Shown here: positions 22,642 through 33,159 of the stretch, one piece after another
How the letters are laid out: each line of letters starts with the position of its first letter
Numbering within the stretch: the stretch's first letter is position 1
NCBI RefSeq assembly: GCF_019279795.1
Contig: NC_056730.1
Span: 614,996,271-615,060,270, forward strand
From: Protopterus annectens
Lineage: Eukaryota; Chordata; Ceratodontiformes; Protopteridae
Length of the DNA: 64,000 nt
Direction: 5' to 3'
Made by a program: the position numbers and the translations under genes
The notes under the pieces: model-generated
The model's database searches: none
Told to the model about the DNA's origin: nothing
Seen by the model: only the letters and a program-made list of their open reading frames with translations

Positions 22642-23090
22642 ATGTATGTATATATATCTGGACATAACCACACACACATACATCTACATAATGGAACACA
22701 TTTCCTATACTGTTGAATGACTGTGCTGGATGCTATGTTTGTGATAACATCAGATGTCTGTCTAGCTGCCATGGCTTAGTGGTAAATCACATTGGCTATG
22801 ATGTGCAGGGTCCTGGTTTTGAGCCTTGCAGAGGCTGTTTATTTTGTTGCTGGGCAGAACAAGGGCCGTTGGATACGGAGTGATTAAGGCAATTTTAAGC
22901 AGCTGTGAGCAGGTGTGCACGAGTTTGTGCGACGGTAAGCAGTTGTTACTTTTGGTTACAGTCCCTTACATTCAGTTACCTTCTTGATTGCTTAACCTGT
23001 GTAGGCAGTGCTTACCCCCATGCAAACAGGCTGTAACTCGCTCACTGCTGCTTAAAAGTGCTTACTCCCGCTTACCTGTATGCTAATTTC
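22485..23090 (+). repeat. Direct-repeat module with TA run and tRNA-like box, copy 1
   Basis: This is collinear with 33575-34145. Shared stretches include TTGCTG.T.TTCCCTT.TCATTCTTTTT, the TA run, GACTGTGCTGGATG.TATGTTTGTGATAACATCAGAT, the tRNA-like box and a tail rich in GCTTA. The tRNA-like part at about 22765-22835 has TGGCTTAGTGGTAAATCA, resembling an A box, and GGTTTTGAGCC, resembling a B box. It is probably a SINE or a tRNA-containing non-autonomous element. Confidence 0.75.
22596..22639. repeat. (TA)n microsatellite
   Basis: About 44 bases of TA repeat within the direct-repeat module. Confidence 0.95.
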
Positions 23091-23317
23091 TTTAAAAGGA
23101 AAGAAAAAAGGGGTGATAGGAAAGTGGTGAGAAAGGGTCACAAAGAGAGAAAGACAGCAGGCAAGGTAGCTAGGGATGTGCAGGAGGGGTGTAGGGAAGG
23201 TCCATAGCTGTCCATTTCTTCTACAGCAACGGCTGTACATACGCAATAAATCTGGACACTCACAACCCTGAGAGAGGGGTGAGGACAACAATAGTATGTT
23301 GTGATGCCAATTAGAAA

Positions 23318-24105
23318 TGTTTACATGTGTCCAGTGGACATGTGTGTGAAATGGACAGTTATGTATGGGGCATGCTTTTTTTGCGGGAACAGATTGCCCT
23401 TATTTTCTTTTACTTTTAGGTGAGAGTGGGATGTTGGGGAAGGAGAGTAGGTATGATCAGGGAGGATAGGTTGGGTAGGATGACAGACAAGACAAACAAG
23501 GCCATACAGGGGGTGGTATATGACACATGTGGGGGGGACACCTTGGACGGGGAGGGGTGTTTGGAAGTTGCAAGCCCATGACTCCACAAATGGATACAGT
23601 AGGACTGAGGTCCCCACCCATGGGCAGTTACCACTGCACCTTCACAGCCCAAAAGGTGGCTGTGCTGGGGGCTGTGTATGAGGGACAGGCTCACCCTCTA
23701 GTTGCACCACTTGGCCCTCAAGCTGGCATAGGTGGTCTCGAATCTCCCTGTCAAGCTCCCTATGCACTGTGGCCTGGACCATACCATGGGTGACAGGTTC
23801 CTGTCCACACCCACTCCCGGGGGGGCAAGCCCCATCCTCTGCGGCAGTTCCACCCAAAGGTGGTGCAGGGCCAACAGATGAGGAGGTCCCAGGCTGGGAT
23901 CCAGATGTGCTGGTGTCTGGTGCCATGGCCAGCTGAGGTGGGAAAGGTGGGTCTGCTGGGATCGGCCTTCACATACAAGCTATGTTGTAGCATGTTTAAG
24001 GCAGATATGGGTTAGTAATAGTCAACAGCATTCATGATTAGTTGTAACAGCATGCATAGGTATTCCCATTACCCAGGGCACCAGATATAAAATAGTTGCA
24101 GAGCA
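23318..24105 (-). repeat. Right arm of the large inverted repeat
   Basis: Reverse-complement partner of 21425-22185. It contains the intact-frame exon 3 of the minus-strand Myb/SANT gene (23955-23642), part of the preceding intron (23956-24105) and 3' flanking sequence (23641-23318). The two arms are separated by about 1.1 kb that holds the TA run and the tRNA-like module. Confidence 0.8.
23642..23955 (-). CDS. Harbinger-type Myb/SANT protein copy B, exon 3
   Basis: The minus-strand frame reads DPPFPPQLAMAPDTSTSG, continues through a Gly/Pro/Ser-rich stretch, then HRELDREIRDHLCQLEGQ, a short helical heptad segment, and stops at 23642. A CCCAG acceptor ends at 23956, and the phase (one base carried over) fits exon 2. 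The terminal helix resembles the oligomerisation helix expected at the C-terminus of Harbinger Myb-like proteins. The frame is open throughout, whereas its inverted duplicate at 21.6-21.9 kb is not. The acceptor has a weak pyrimidine tract, so the boundary could be a little different. Confidence 0.55.
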
Positions 24106-25280
24106 GGCAGAACCCATGCATATATCGGTACACAGTGGCCATTACAACAACATGCAGGTTTCATTGATGGCAACAGGACACCAATATGGGGTTATTTTAA
24201 CATGGCACATGCATATAAATAGATGTGAATATTCATAATCCAATATGACATATGTCCCTACAAAGGTTAGGAGTGTAGATATACCAAATGAATTGTGTAA
24301 ATCAGTTATTTTTGCACTTATGGTAGGGGTGAGAGAGAGTTCAATTAACAACTAATAAATCCTTGTAGTTTACACAACATTCATAGTCACTGCAGTGGTC
24401 TGTCCCTTACATGTATTATTACAATACCCAATCGCGTTATATTGTACAATGGTATGTTTGTAGATTAGTATGTATGGGACCTGTGTCTTATGTACAAGCT
24501 TGACAAGATGCAGGTGTTAAATCAACATGTCTTGAGACTGCTGTCATACACTTTGGGTGAGATGCTGGGATGACAGGTATGTTTGCATGTACATTCTCTG
24601 ACTATGTACAGGTCTGACTATCAGTTATGTGTCATTAACAGCTGCTTACATTTCTTGGATCATCACACTAATCTGTCAGGGGAACAGAGCAAAAGGCAGA
24701 TGATGTGGGCCATTTATCTGGACATACTGGGCAGATTGGAACAGTTGAGGGGTATGAATATGCACACTACTTTCTATTTGAGCATTCTAGCAAACTCTGT
24801 ACAGTTGTTAAGTGTATATATGCATACAGCTTTCTCTCTGAGCATTCTAACTAACTGTGTGCAGTTGTGTGGAATGATTATGCATACAACTTATTGGCAC
24901 TCCAGGGATCCAAAGCCCTGCTGTGCATGACAAAAGCATCACAGTTAAGATCACTGTACACTATGCTATCAAGCAATTGTTGTGAGGCTTTGCAATGTAT
25001 TTAGTCTAATATGACTGACCTGTTTGCACTTCCAACATTGTTATACAGCACATCATATACATTTTGTCTGCATACCACAGTGTGGGTAACACTGCTTACT
25101 ACAACAGTACTATTTAATAACTGCAACAGTACAACAGCATATGACTGCAGAGTAAACAAAAGCAATGCAGGGGTTACACCTTTATTCACAGCATATTACA
25201 CAATTCTGTATACTGGTACAACACTTTCTGAGGCTCTTACATTTATTTGTTATGACAGTACACGCAGGCTATTTACTAAC
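24106..25280 (-). other. Intron of the minus-strand Myb/SANT gene
   Basis: No gene is recognised. Three short tandem-like segments at 24720-24890 repeat a (TTT)CT.TCTGAGCATTCTA..AACT.TGT motif at a spacing of about 60 bases. The rest is unassigned. Confidence 0.45.
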
Positions 25281-25349
25281 CTGCCACGCGACGCATCCTT
25301 TGCAGCCTAGCATCATAGGCTTGCAGGTTCGCCGCACACTCAACTGCAG
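25281..25349 (-). CDS. Harbinger-type Myb/SANT protein copy B, exon 2
   Basis: A 69-base exon on the minus strand, bounded by a CTGACAG acceptor and a GTTAGT donor. With the A carried from exon 1 it reads TAVECAANLQAYDARLQRMRRVA and leaves one base for exon 3. Both phases agree with the neighbours, which is the main evidence. It would add a short helical segment between the DNA-binding domain and the C-terminal region. Confidence 0.55.
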
Positions 25350-25440
25350 CTGTCAGAGAATACAGTGATATTTAGCAATACCTATCCATAGTATACACAA
25401 GCTAGGCAATTATTAACTATGTAGTGGAAGGAGTACTTAC

Positions 25441-25743
25441 TCAGTTCTGGGGCATTCTGCATCTGCCTTGCTTCCTGGATCCACTGTTCCAGGACATCCC
25501 CCCTCTGCCGCTTCAGGTCTGCATGGTGGTGTCTGACCTGCTAACCAGTCCAGGGGATACCTGCGGCACTAGTGAGGTCAGGTCGAGACTGTCCCAGGCC
25601 TCCTTTTTGTACTGCAAGCCCTGGTACTGGCTCTGCAGTAGTCTCCTGTCATGGTGCTTTATCAGGAGCCATACCATGAATTTGGACTCCTGGATGCCAT
25701 ACTGCTGCACTGTAAAGCGAGTGCCTTCTCCCACTCCAGCCAT
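25441..25743 (-). pseudogene. Harbinger-type Myb/SANT protein copy B, exon 1 (frameshifted)
   Basis: The minus strand starts MAGVGEGTRFTVQQYG and continues with WLLIKHHDRRLLQSQYQGLQYKKEAWDSL, a Myb/SANT-like DNA-binding domain of the type in which (R/K)FT..E..L and HHD..F precede K..AW. Near 25560-25520 the frame shifts. The other frame then gives QVRHHHADLKRQRGDVLEQW, the expected end of the domain, and reaches the GTAAGT donor at 25440. An in-frame stop (GIPWTG followed by a stop) also falls in the shifted part. This copy differs in sequence from the gene at 4-10.9 kb, so two Harbinger families are represented. The exon is broken and the protein is not expected to be made. Confidence 0.6.
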
Positions 25744-26110
25744 TCTGCCTGCAGGGGGATGCTACAACCAGTTATGAGCCATATTCCCACCTCTTCGGTT
25801 TAAGTAGGGCCGGATTCTTGCACTTTTCCATAATTGGCCAGTTTCGAAAAGGCTAAGCTATGTCTTATTCATTACAGGTTATATATGTGTCTGGTATCCG
25901 TGATTCATATTTACATACACTGTTTGGGGTCATGGGGACATCATAACTTTATTACAGTGACACCTAAACTCTATGTTTACTGCAGTACTCCAATTCACGT
26001 ATTTATGGTCTGTGGCAGGTTATAGAACATTACACTGTATATAGATTCAGTTCACATGTTTGTTTGATTTCCCTGTGGCGAGGATTAGTTTGCTGATACC
26101 TCCTTTATAT
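25744..26110. other. Sequence upstream of the minus-strand Myb gene
   Basis: No gene is recognised. A segment near 25980-26055 containing GCAGTACTCCAATTCAC resembles 34198-34260, another sign of shared modules between 22 and 34 kb. Confidence 0.4.
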
Positions 26111-26430
26111 GTATTGCTATCATGGCATAGTGGTTAACTACTGTGATGTACAGGGTCCTGAGTTCTACCCTTACAGAGGCTGTTTATTTTGTTGCTGGCC
26201 AGAGCATGAGCTGTTGGGTACAGAGTGATTAAGGCACTTTAAAGCAGTTGTGAGTGGGTGTGCACAAGTTTGCGTGGAGCTAAGCAATGTTAACCTCCGG
26301 TTACAGTTTCTTACACTCAGTTAGCCTCTACATTACTTCACCAGTGAGGTACTTGCATACCGGTGGCCAAACAGGCTTACAACCGCTTGCACCCGCACTT
26401 GCAAATGCACTGCTTTGGTGGTTGCATCAG
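26111..26430 (+). repeat. tRNA-like module, copy 2
   Basis: Positions 26115-26190 read TATCATGGCATAGTGGTTAACTA, then CAGGGTCCTGAGTTCTA, parallel to the modules at 22765 and 33809. The downstream tail (GGCTGTTTATTTTGTTGCTG, GTGATTAAGGCA.TTTAAAGCAG, TAACCTCCGGTTACAGTTTC) is also shared. The TA run and its upstream part are missing, so this is a 5'-shorter copy. Confidence 0.7.
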
Positions 26431-26594
26431 ACACTCACACCCCTGGGTGGAGGTGAGGACTACAATAAAACCTTGTGATGCCTATTACATCAGCTTGCAT
26501 GCCTACAGTGGGGTGTTGCGACCATGTGTTCTTAGGTGTTGTGTAGTGGGTTATGCAATGACAGATATGGTCATACCGTACATAGCCATTTAAA

Positions 26595-26655
26595 CTGGAC
26601 TGTGCTGCGGTGGGACTCATATCAGGAATGGCTGCCCATTAGGCGTAGGCATGCC
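26595..26655 (-). repeat. tRNA-like SINE head fragment
   Basis: Minus-strand fragment with GAGTCCCACCGCAGCAC preceded by CGCCTAATGGGCAG. It matches the fragment at 31690-31760 and resembles the T-arm and acceptor side of a tRNA. Too short to call a tRNA gene. Confidence 0.4.
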
Positions 26656-26703
26656 GGTTGACTGTTCAGAATACATGGCCTGTCCAGAGTTTGCTTCATA
26701 CTA

Positions 26704-27612
26704 TTGGTGTGTTCCTCTTACAATCTGTACCTGTCTGGCAAGTACCTGGGAAATGAAAATATATGTGAGAGATGCAACTATATTGCCAAACTGGAGGCTG
26801 AGCTCTCTCAAACCATGACTAGCACAGTCAATCGGGAGAAGAAGGTAACTGCACACATCACAAATCCAGTCTCACATAGACCTATAGAAAAAACAGACCA
26901 AACACATAAACACACAAAAACATACTCCGAGGCTCTAAATAAAAACCTGCCTAAGCAACAGAGACCTCCAAAGCATACCACCAAACAATTGCCATCACAC
27001 AACAATACCCACGTATCACATAGTCCACAAAGTCAGTGTGCCACACAGTCCCAGCCCATAAGGCTAAACAACACACCAAATACACTTGTAATAGGTGACT
27101 CTACAGTCAGACACACTGACGTCCCACTCACCAGGCTGAACAAGAAGAAGGTCACTGTAAGTTGTCTGTCGGATGCCAGGATCTGCCACATAACACACGC
27201 ACTCAGGTCACTTCAAAGCAAGTACAAATATGACTCCATCATTGTTCATGCAGGTGTGAATGACCTGAGACGTACCTCCCTGGACTACATGAAAAGAGAC
27301 ATAGAGGAGCTCTCTGATCATGTAGCCTAGGCTGGTATGACCCTGACCTTGAGTAGCATCTTACCCTCACCAAGAATGATGCCACAGTATAAAGAAAAAA
27401 TGTCAAATTTTAACAATTGGTTAAAATATTGGTGTCACTCAAAGGGGATCCAGTGTCTGTCAGCCTGGAATGACATGCTCGACAAGCCACGCTGCTTTAC
27501 TAGGGACAGCTTGCACCTGTCACCCCTGGGCTTTCGAATACTGGCTAAGGCTCTTGCCACCCCCATAGAGCCTTTTTTAGGCAAGGCTCAAAAGACAAAC
27601 CCACCTCCGTAG
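26704..27612 (+). pseudogene. CR1 ORF1 with SGNH-like esterase domain, one in-frame stop
   Basis: The frame is open from 26704 to a single stop at 27328-27330 and then to a stop at 27610-27612. A putative zinc knuckle and coiled segment (ICERCNYIAKLEAELS) come first, then a basic and Thr/Gln-rich linker. The esterase blocks follow: block I LVIGDSTVRHTD with the serine, a VHAGVNDLRR block corresponding to the GxND block, and the terminal TRDSLHLSPLGF with the Asp and His of the catalytic triad. Esterase-type ORF1 proteins are known for part of the CR1 clade and may help membrane or RNP interactions. The window gives no true ATG at the 5' end because the frame opens with TTG. Confidence 0.75.
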
Positions 27613-27641
27613 AAAATACAGAGAAAAAGAAACTAAGGGTA

Positions 27642-30434
27642 ATGCTACTCAACGCCAGAAGTCTAAACCTCAAAATGCATTCACTCGAGACTCTCCTCAG
27701 TATGGAGAACATTGATGTCTGTGTGGTAACAGAGACCTGGTTCAAGGCTCCATAGAGCACCCCAGCACTACCAGGTTATAATTCATACCATGCTTTCCGG
27801 TCACAAAGCTCAGACCGAACCACAAAAGGAGGGGGAGTATCCATATATATCAAAAATACCCACACCTCCAGGTTAGTAGCACTGCACGAAGCAACGGAAA
27901 CCATCCACGTGCAACTAACAGTGGTCAAAACTGCATTTCAGTTTATAGCCTGCTGCAGACCATGCTCCCAAACTCAGGAACCCCACTTGGCCTTCCTGAA
28001 AACACTGGTGAACATGAAAGTCTCTCCAAACACCATCATATTGGGTGACTTCAACTACCCAAACATTGACTGGGTAAACTACTTAAGCCCACACACCCTT
28101 GCCCAAAGGTTCCTAGAGTTTATAAACTCAAATGCTATGGAACAACTGGTCAATACCCCCACAAGAGGGGATAACATATTGGATCTGGTCATCACAAACA
28201 TAGGGACGCTATGTTCCACACCAGGGGTATAACCCTCACTGGTAAGATCAGACCACAAATGAATATCACTGGACATCCATATCCCATCCCCATCTCCAGC
28301 CAAGGTAACCACGGTAAAGAACTTCTCAAAAGCAAACCTCACACTTCTCAAAACTGAGGTGGAAACCTTCAAAGCCCCTGGGCCAGTGGAAAACATGGCT
28401 CAAACCGCAGAATCCTTCACAAATGCATTCTATGGACACCTGCAGGAATGCATGGGTTGTGCCATCCCTAATAAAACCAAGACTCACTCCTCCAAGGGCA
28501 GGAGACCTGTCTGGTGGACCCCAGCCATAAATAAGCTGTACAACAAAAGGAGGAAGCTACTACATGATAGAGCAAGATCCCAAAAAGGGAAGGCAACTCT
28601 GATCAGTACCAGCAAGAAGCTACGACCCCTTATAAAATCATCTAAGGCCAGCTTCAAAAGAAAAATTGCACAAGATACTAAGGACAACCACAAGGCATTC
28701 TACAGTTATGTCTGGAACCTGGGCGGCAACTCCCAGATATTCTCCGAGTTAGTGCAAAATGACAAAAAATACACCGAACCAACAGACATTGCCAACATCC
28801 TGGCAGACAGATTCAGTGCATATTCCCCCCCCCCCCCAAAAGAGCAAATCTCCATCCCAACAGAGTGTAACCTCCCAGACATTACAGATGATCAGATGAG
28901 AGCTGCCCTCTCCAAAGCAAAATACACAGCATCAATGGGACCAGACGGTGTCCCGGGATGTGTCCTACATGAGCTACAAGATGAGCTAAACCCTCACCTA
29001 AAGTCCCTGTTCAACCTCAGCCTTACCATAGGATATGTACCCATGGAATGGCGTACAGCAACGGTGGTCCCGCTCCACAAGGGAGGTGCCACAATGGACC
29101 CCGGTAACTATCGCCCTATAAGCCTGACTAGCCTGGTCTGCAAAGCTATGGAGCGTATCATCATGGAACTCATAAACAATGATATCAGTAACCTTCAGAC
29201 ACCTGATCCTACCCAGTTTGGCTTTGTTAAGGGCAGATCTTGCCTCTTGAACCTGGTTGACTTTTTTGAAACAGTTACCAGGGCCATGGACGAAGGGAAA
29301 GTGGTCCACACAGCCTACTTGGACCTCACAAAGGCCTTCGACACAATACCCCACTCTGGTATCATAAATAAGCTCACCAGCTTAAATATCAACCCCTATG
29401 TCACAAGATGGGTTGCAAACTGGCTCATGGATAGAACCCATGCAGTCAGTATTGCAGAAGCCTTGTCAGACTCTAAACCAGTTACAAGTGGAGTTCCACA
29501 AGGCTCAGTCCTGGGACCTCTCTTGGTCGGTATTTACTTCTCTGAGGTACAGGAAAACACGGGAGGGCTATGGCTGATGAAGTTCCCAGATGACTGCAAA
29601 CTAGGTGCCATTATAGACTCCCTGGCTGACACAAGCATTCTCCAAAAGGGTCTCACAGAGACAGATAACTGGTGCCAGAGTCATGGCCTAAAGCTAAATG
29701 CAAAAAAATGCATTGTCATCCCCTTTGGGAAAAACAAAGTGCCCACAGACTACCACAAAGGAGGTAACACACCAAGTATGGAGGAAGTAATTAGGGACTT
29801 GGGGACCCAAGTAGATAGTAATCTCTCATTTGACAACCACATTGCCAAAGTGGTCAGAAAGACCTTCTATATAGCCCACCTCATCACGAAAGGTTTCACA
29901 TCTAGATCAAGTGAGGTCATTGTACCACTCTATTCATCACTCATCAGGCCCATAATTGAATACAATGCCCCATTTGGGATGTACCTTACCCGACACCTGC
30001 AGCAACTGGAAAGACCCCACAAGTACCTCACCAAGAGAATAAAGCGGCTCAAACAGATGCCCTGTGCGATCAGACTAAAGAAACTCCGGCTCTACTCAGT
30101 TGCTTACTGCCTACTCAGGGGCGACCTGTGCCTGACTTATAAAGCCATGTCCAACCCAGAATTAATGGACATGCTCCATCTCAAGAAATCCAAATCCCTT
30201 AGAGCTACACTTTCTGGAGACTTAAACCTGAGCACAGAAATAAATAGGACATGCTGGAGGGACAGATTCATATCCCAGAGACTCCCATCACTCTGGAACA
30301 AAATCCCAGTCCAGGTTAGGCAGAGCCCCTCACTGACCCTCTTCAAGAAAAATCTTGATGAGTGGATGGGAGAACGTAAGTATACCCCCGGGATCACTTC
30401 TGGGTCCCTGCTAGACAGAGGCACAATAAATTAA
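27642..30434 (+). pseudogene. CR1 ORF2, APE endonuclease and reverse transcriptase, three in-frame stops
   Basis: One frame runs from the ATG at 27642 to 30434. Stops occur at 27753-27755, 28230-28232 and 28260-28262, all in the endonuclease part. From 28263 to the end it is open, more than 720 codons. Endonuclease signatures are NARSL, VVTETW, GGGVSIY, ILGDFNYPNIDW and RSDHK. RT signatures are PVVWTP-type linker, GPDGVPGCVL, NYRPISLTSLVCK, QFGFVKGRSC, YLDLTKAFDTIPH, SGVPQGSVLGPLL and MKFPDDCKLGA. The catalytic box should read FADD, so the A-to-P change may affect activity even though both aspartates remain. A run of 13 C lies at 28825-28837 and the frame continues through it. Confidence 0.85.
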
Positions 30435-30597
30435 CCATAAAGGGACAATATTCTGTGACCTGCTATTCATAGGCACAGTCTACAAATCTAAAAGGGTGGC
30501 AAAAGCCAAACACACTCTGGCTAGGCTTGTAAATGCCCTAGGGCAGATAGCCTAGTATCAACCTATGAACCTATGAACCTATTAAATACAGACAATT

Positions 30598-30824
30598 AAT
30601 TGGGTTTAGGACCCCACATCCTTCAGCCGAGTCATGCTAATGCATACCTATTATTCTATCAGCTTTCTAAGGTTGTAAGTGGACTATGTGCTTTCTGTCC
30701 CTATTTGTTCCCCCAATGGTTCATGTTCTGTCCAGTGGTTTTGCTCTTAGGAGTTGAGAGGTATGGGCATAGGCTCTGCCCATTTGGGAATATTACTTAC
30801 ATCCTCGGTGCGGTCCTAATATAA
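30598..30824. other. Short unassigned segment after the CR1 tail
   Basis: No gene. The sequence leads into the first copy of the shared 0.4-kb unit. Confidence 0.4.
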
Positions 30825-31235
30825 CGGCACCAGCCAACACCTGCATGCCTAGGCCCAAAATTGCATACCCATAGTTCCCCCACCTGCCTCTCCTCTACAT
30901 CACTCATCCTTGCTGGAGGTGCAGGTGGGTTTAACCACACCACTACACACTGCCCACTCACCATGTGTCAGGACCCATGTCGTACATTGTGTCAACCCAT
31001 GGGTTATCAGGCTTGCATAACCTACTGGTCCTTGTATGTATACAGCCTGGCTGGATGAATCATTACAGGGACTGACTCCGACGATCATTAATTTTTGGGG
31101 TGTCCCACAAGGGACATTGATGTTTTAGTTTCAAGATTAGACCTGGCAGGTTTCTCCCACTGGTAGCATCCTGCCTGTGGTCTGGGAAGCAGTGGTGTGT
31201 TTACTTGTGTCATGTGTTTGTATGTTTCACCTGTC
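30825..31235 (+). repeat. Shared 0.4-kb unit, copy 1
   Basis: Contains CATACCCATAGTTCCCCCAC, ACCCATG..GTAC..TGT, CATGGGTTATCAGGCTT, then AATTTTTGGGGTGTCC, AAGGGAC, and ATCCTGCCTGTGGTCTGGG. The same blocks in the same order occur at 31790-32224, 32405-32700 and 33160-33560. Confidence 0.75.
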
Positions 31236-31362
31236 TAGGTGGGGGTGGTTGATGCTACGTGTTACATGTTTGTTGATTGGACCCCTCACCCCCATTTACA
31301 CGGCCTGTGAATATATGTAATTCATAACTGCTGTATCATATCCTAGCTATTTACATGTGTAT

Positions 31363-31365
<3 letters not shown>

Positions 31366-31414
<49 letters not shown>
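31366..31414. repeat. (AC)n then (AT)n microsatellite
   Basis: AC repeat from 31366 to about 31399 followed directly by AT repeat to 31414. Confidence 0.95.
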
Positions 31415-31689
31415 CTACATTACTATATACAGATATATCTGTATATGTATGCATACATGTATATATTTATATATTGCTGTCTATGTATATCTAACAACAT
31501 ATGGGTGTATGGGTGTCTGCATATGTATATATCTATATGTGGGTATGTATATGTATTCCGTCTCTGTATGTATACATTTGTACTACAGAGAGGGAGAAGT
31601 ATATCTCCATGTAGCTATGGGTAGATATACACACACATTCCTCTACATATTTACATCTAAATCTGGTTATTCCTTTCTTTGCCATGTAG

Positions 31690-31760
31690 ATTAGACCTTG
31701 CTGCAGTGGGACTCGTAGCGGGTGTGGCTGCACATTAGGCGATGCCTCTGCCCAATTAAC
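31690..31760 (-). repeat. tRNA-like SINE head fragment
   Basis: Minus-strand sequence with GCTACGAGTCCCACTGCAG, close to a tRNA B box and acceptor stem, preceded by TTAATTGGGCAGAGGCAT. It resembles the fragment at 26595 and the fuller head at 34300-34372. Confidence 0.45.
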
Positions 31761-31789
31761 ACCGCTGCTCACATCCCTGGGGCTGTCCA

Positions 31790-32224
31790 TAAAGACCCAC
31801 ATCAGCCAACACCTGCACACCTAGACCCATAAATAGCTACCCATAGTTCCCCCAGCCGCACCTTCTCTACAGCACCCATCCTTCCTCTGGGTGCAGGTCG
31901 GGTCTGAACACACCACTATACGCTGCCCACTCTCCATTTCATGGGACCCATGTCGTACGTTGTCTCGACCCATGGGTCATCAGGCTTTCCCACCCTTGTA
32001 TTCTGGGTATGTACCCACCCCAGCCAGAATGGTCATCATATCACCTTCCTTTGGTTATATATCAATTTTTGGGGTGTCCTTCAAGGGACGATCCTGTCTG
32101 TGTTCCAGGATTAGAGTTCACGGGTGCACTCTGTACCCCACTGGTTCTATCCTGCCTGTGGTCTGGGGACCAGTGGACTATTTACATTGTGTGTGGGTTT
32201 GTGTGTATGTTTCCTCTGTCTATA
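31790..32224 (+). repeat. Shared 0.4-kb unit, copy 2
   Basis: The best-conserved copy. It has CTACCCATAGTTCCCCCAGC, GGGACCCATGTCGTACGTTG, ACCCATGGGTCATCAGGCTT, AATTTTTGGGGTGTCCTTCA, AAGGGAC and TATCCTGCCTGTGGTCTGGG. It is followed without a gap by the tail of the tRNA-like module. Confidence 0.8.
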
Positions 32225-32400
32225 TGTCTGTAACCTCCGGTTACAGTTTCTTACACTCAGTTAGCTTCTACTTTGCTTAATCTGTGTAGGCAATGCATAC
32301 CCCCACGCAAATGCACTTAAACATGCTTACTGGTGCTTATATATGCTTACTACTGCTTATTTATGCTTAAACCACTACACTGTTGCTGTGCTGCGTCATT
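32225..32400 (+). repeat. Tail of the tRNA-like module, copy 3 (5'-truncated)
   Basis: Begins with GTAACCTCCGGTTACAGTTT and matches the tail at 26289-26340 almost exactly, then continues with TGCTTAATCTGTGTAGGCA and repeated TGCTTACTGGTGCTTA blocks as at 23000-23060 and 34030-34145. Confidence 0.75.
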
Positions 32401-32404
32401 TGCA

Positions 32405-32700
32405 TATATACCCATATACCCATGGATCCTAGTTCCCCAAACACCCACCCCAACACTTCACTGACACAGCAGTCATCCATTCTCCAGTTGGATACAAGGT
32501 GTAGCCACATCTCTACACATTGGCCACTCCCTACTCCTGTAGACCCATCCCATGGGTTGACTTACTCCACGTATCATCAGACATCCCAAACTTTTAGTCC
32601 ACAAACAGTGGTGAAATGAGTGACCAATAGAACACTATTCACAATTTTTGGGATGCCTCACCTGGGACACACATGTCTTTATTTCAGAATTAGACTATAT
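32405..32700 (+). repeat. Shared 0.4-kb unit, copy 3 (more diverged)
   Basis: Keeps CATGGATCCTAGTTCCCC, a TCCATTCTCCAGTTG block also in copy 4, AATTTTTGGGATGCCTCACC, and GGGACAC...TTTCAGAATTAGAC. It lacks the terminal CCTGTGGTCTGGG part. Confidence 0.6.
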
Positions 32701-33159
32701 ACTTCATTACATCATTACTCCCATTAACAAGACACTACAATAAATTAACAACTATGACTATGTGGTAACGCACACGTTACACATGAGAGCTTGTTATGTA
32801 CGAGTTTGGTGACATTATATTACAAATAGGACTGGTTTAGTGATTGGCATTGCCATAGCAGGCAGATCACAGGAATGATTCCATTATTTCATAGTGAGAA
32901 AGTCCTCAGAATTTATTTTTTAATAACAGCACTGACTTCAGACAAAGTACACATTTCTGCATTTTTTGCAGATTCGTCCCTTCCCTCTTATGCACAGCCT
33001 ATTATTCTATCTACTGTCAAGGTTTGTAGGGGCACTTGCATGTTATTTATGTGTGCAAAAGGAATGCATGTGTTACAAGGAATGTACTTCTACATATACA
33101 TGTATGCATGTGTGTATGCATATATACGTATAACGAACTCGCTGACCACCATGAGGTGG
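32701..33159. other. Unassigned sequence
   Basis: No gene. The segment around 32875-33060 (TTATTTTTTAATAACAGCAC, CTTATGCACAGCCTATTATT) resembles in part 30640-30700 (ACCTATTATTCTATCAG.TTTCTAAGGTTGTAAG), which suggests the shared unit extends upstream. Confidence 0.4.

Larger units (their letters stand above)
26700..30597 (+). mobile_element. CR1-type LINE, nearly complete, mildly decayed
   Basis: The element contains an ORF1 with an SGNH/GDS-like esterase domain (26704-27612), an ORF2 with an APE endonuclease and a reverse transcriptase (27642-30434), and a 3' end reading GGGCAGATAGCCTAGTATCA followed by AACCTATG repeats. A short 8-bp tail repeat is a hallmark of CR1 elements, which use the 3' end for priming. 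Only one stop in ORF1 and three in ORF2 were seen, far fewer than in the copy at the window start. The 5' end is estimated because no 5' UTR was recognised. No clear target-site duplication was found. Confidence 0.88.
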
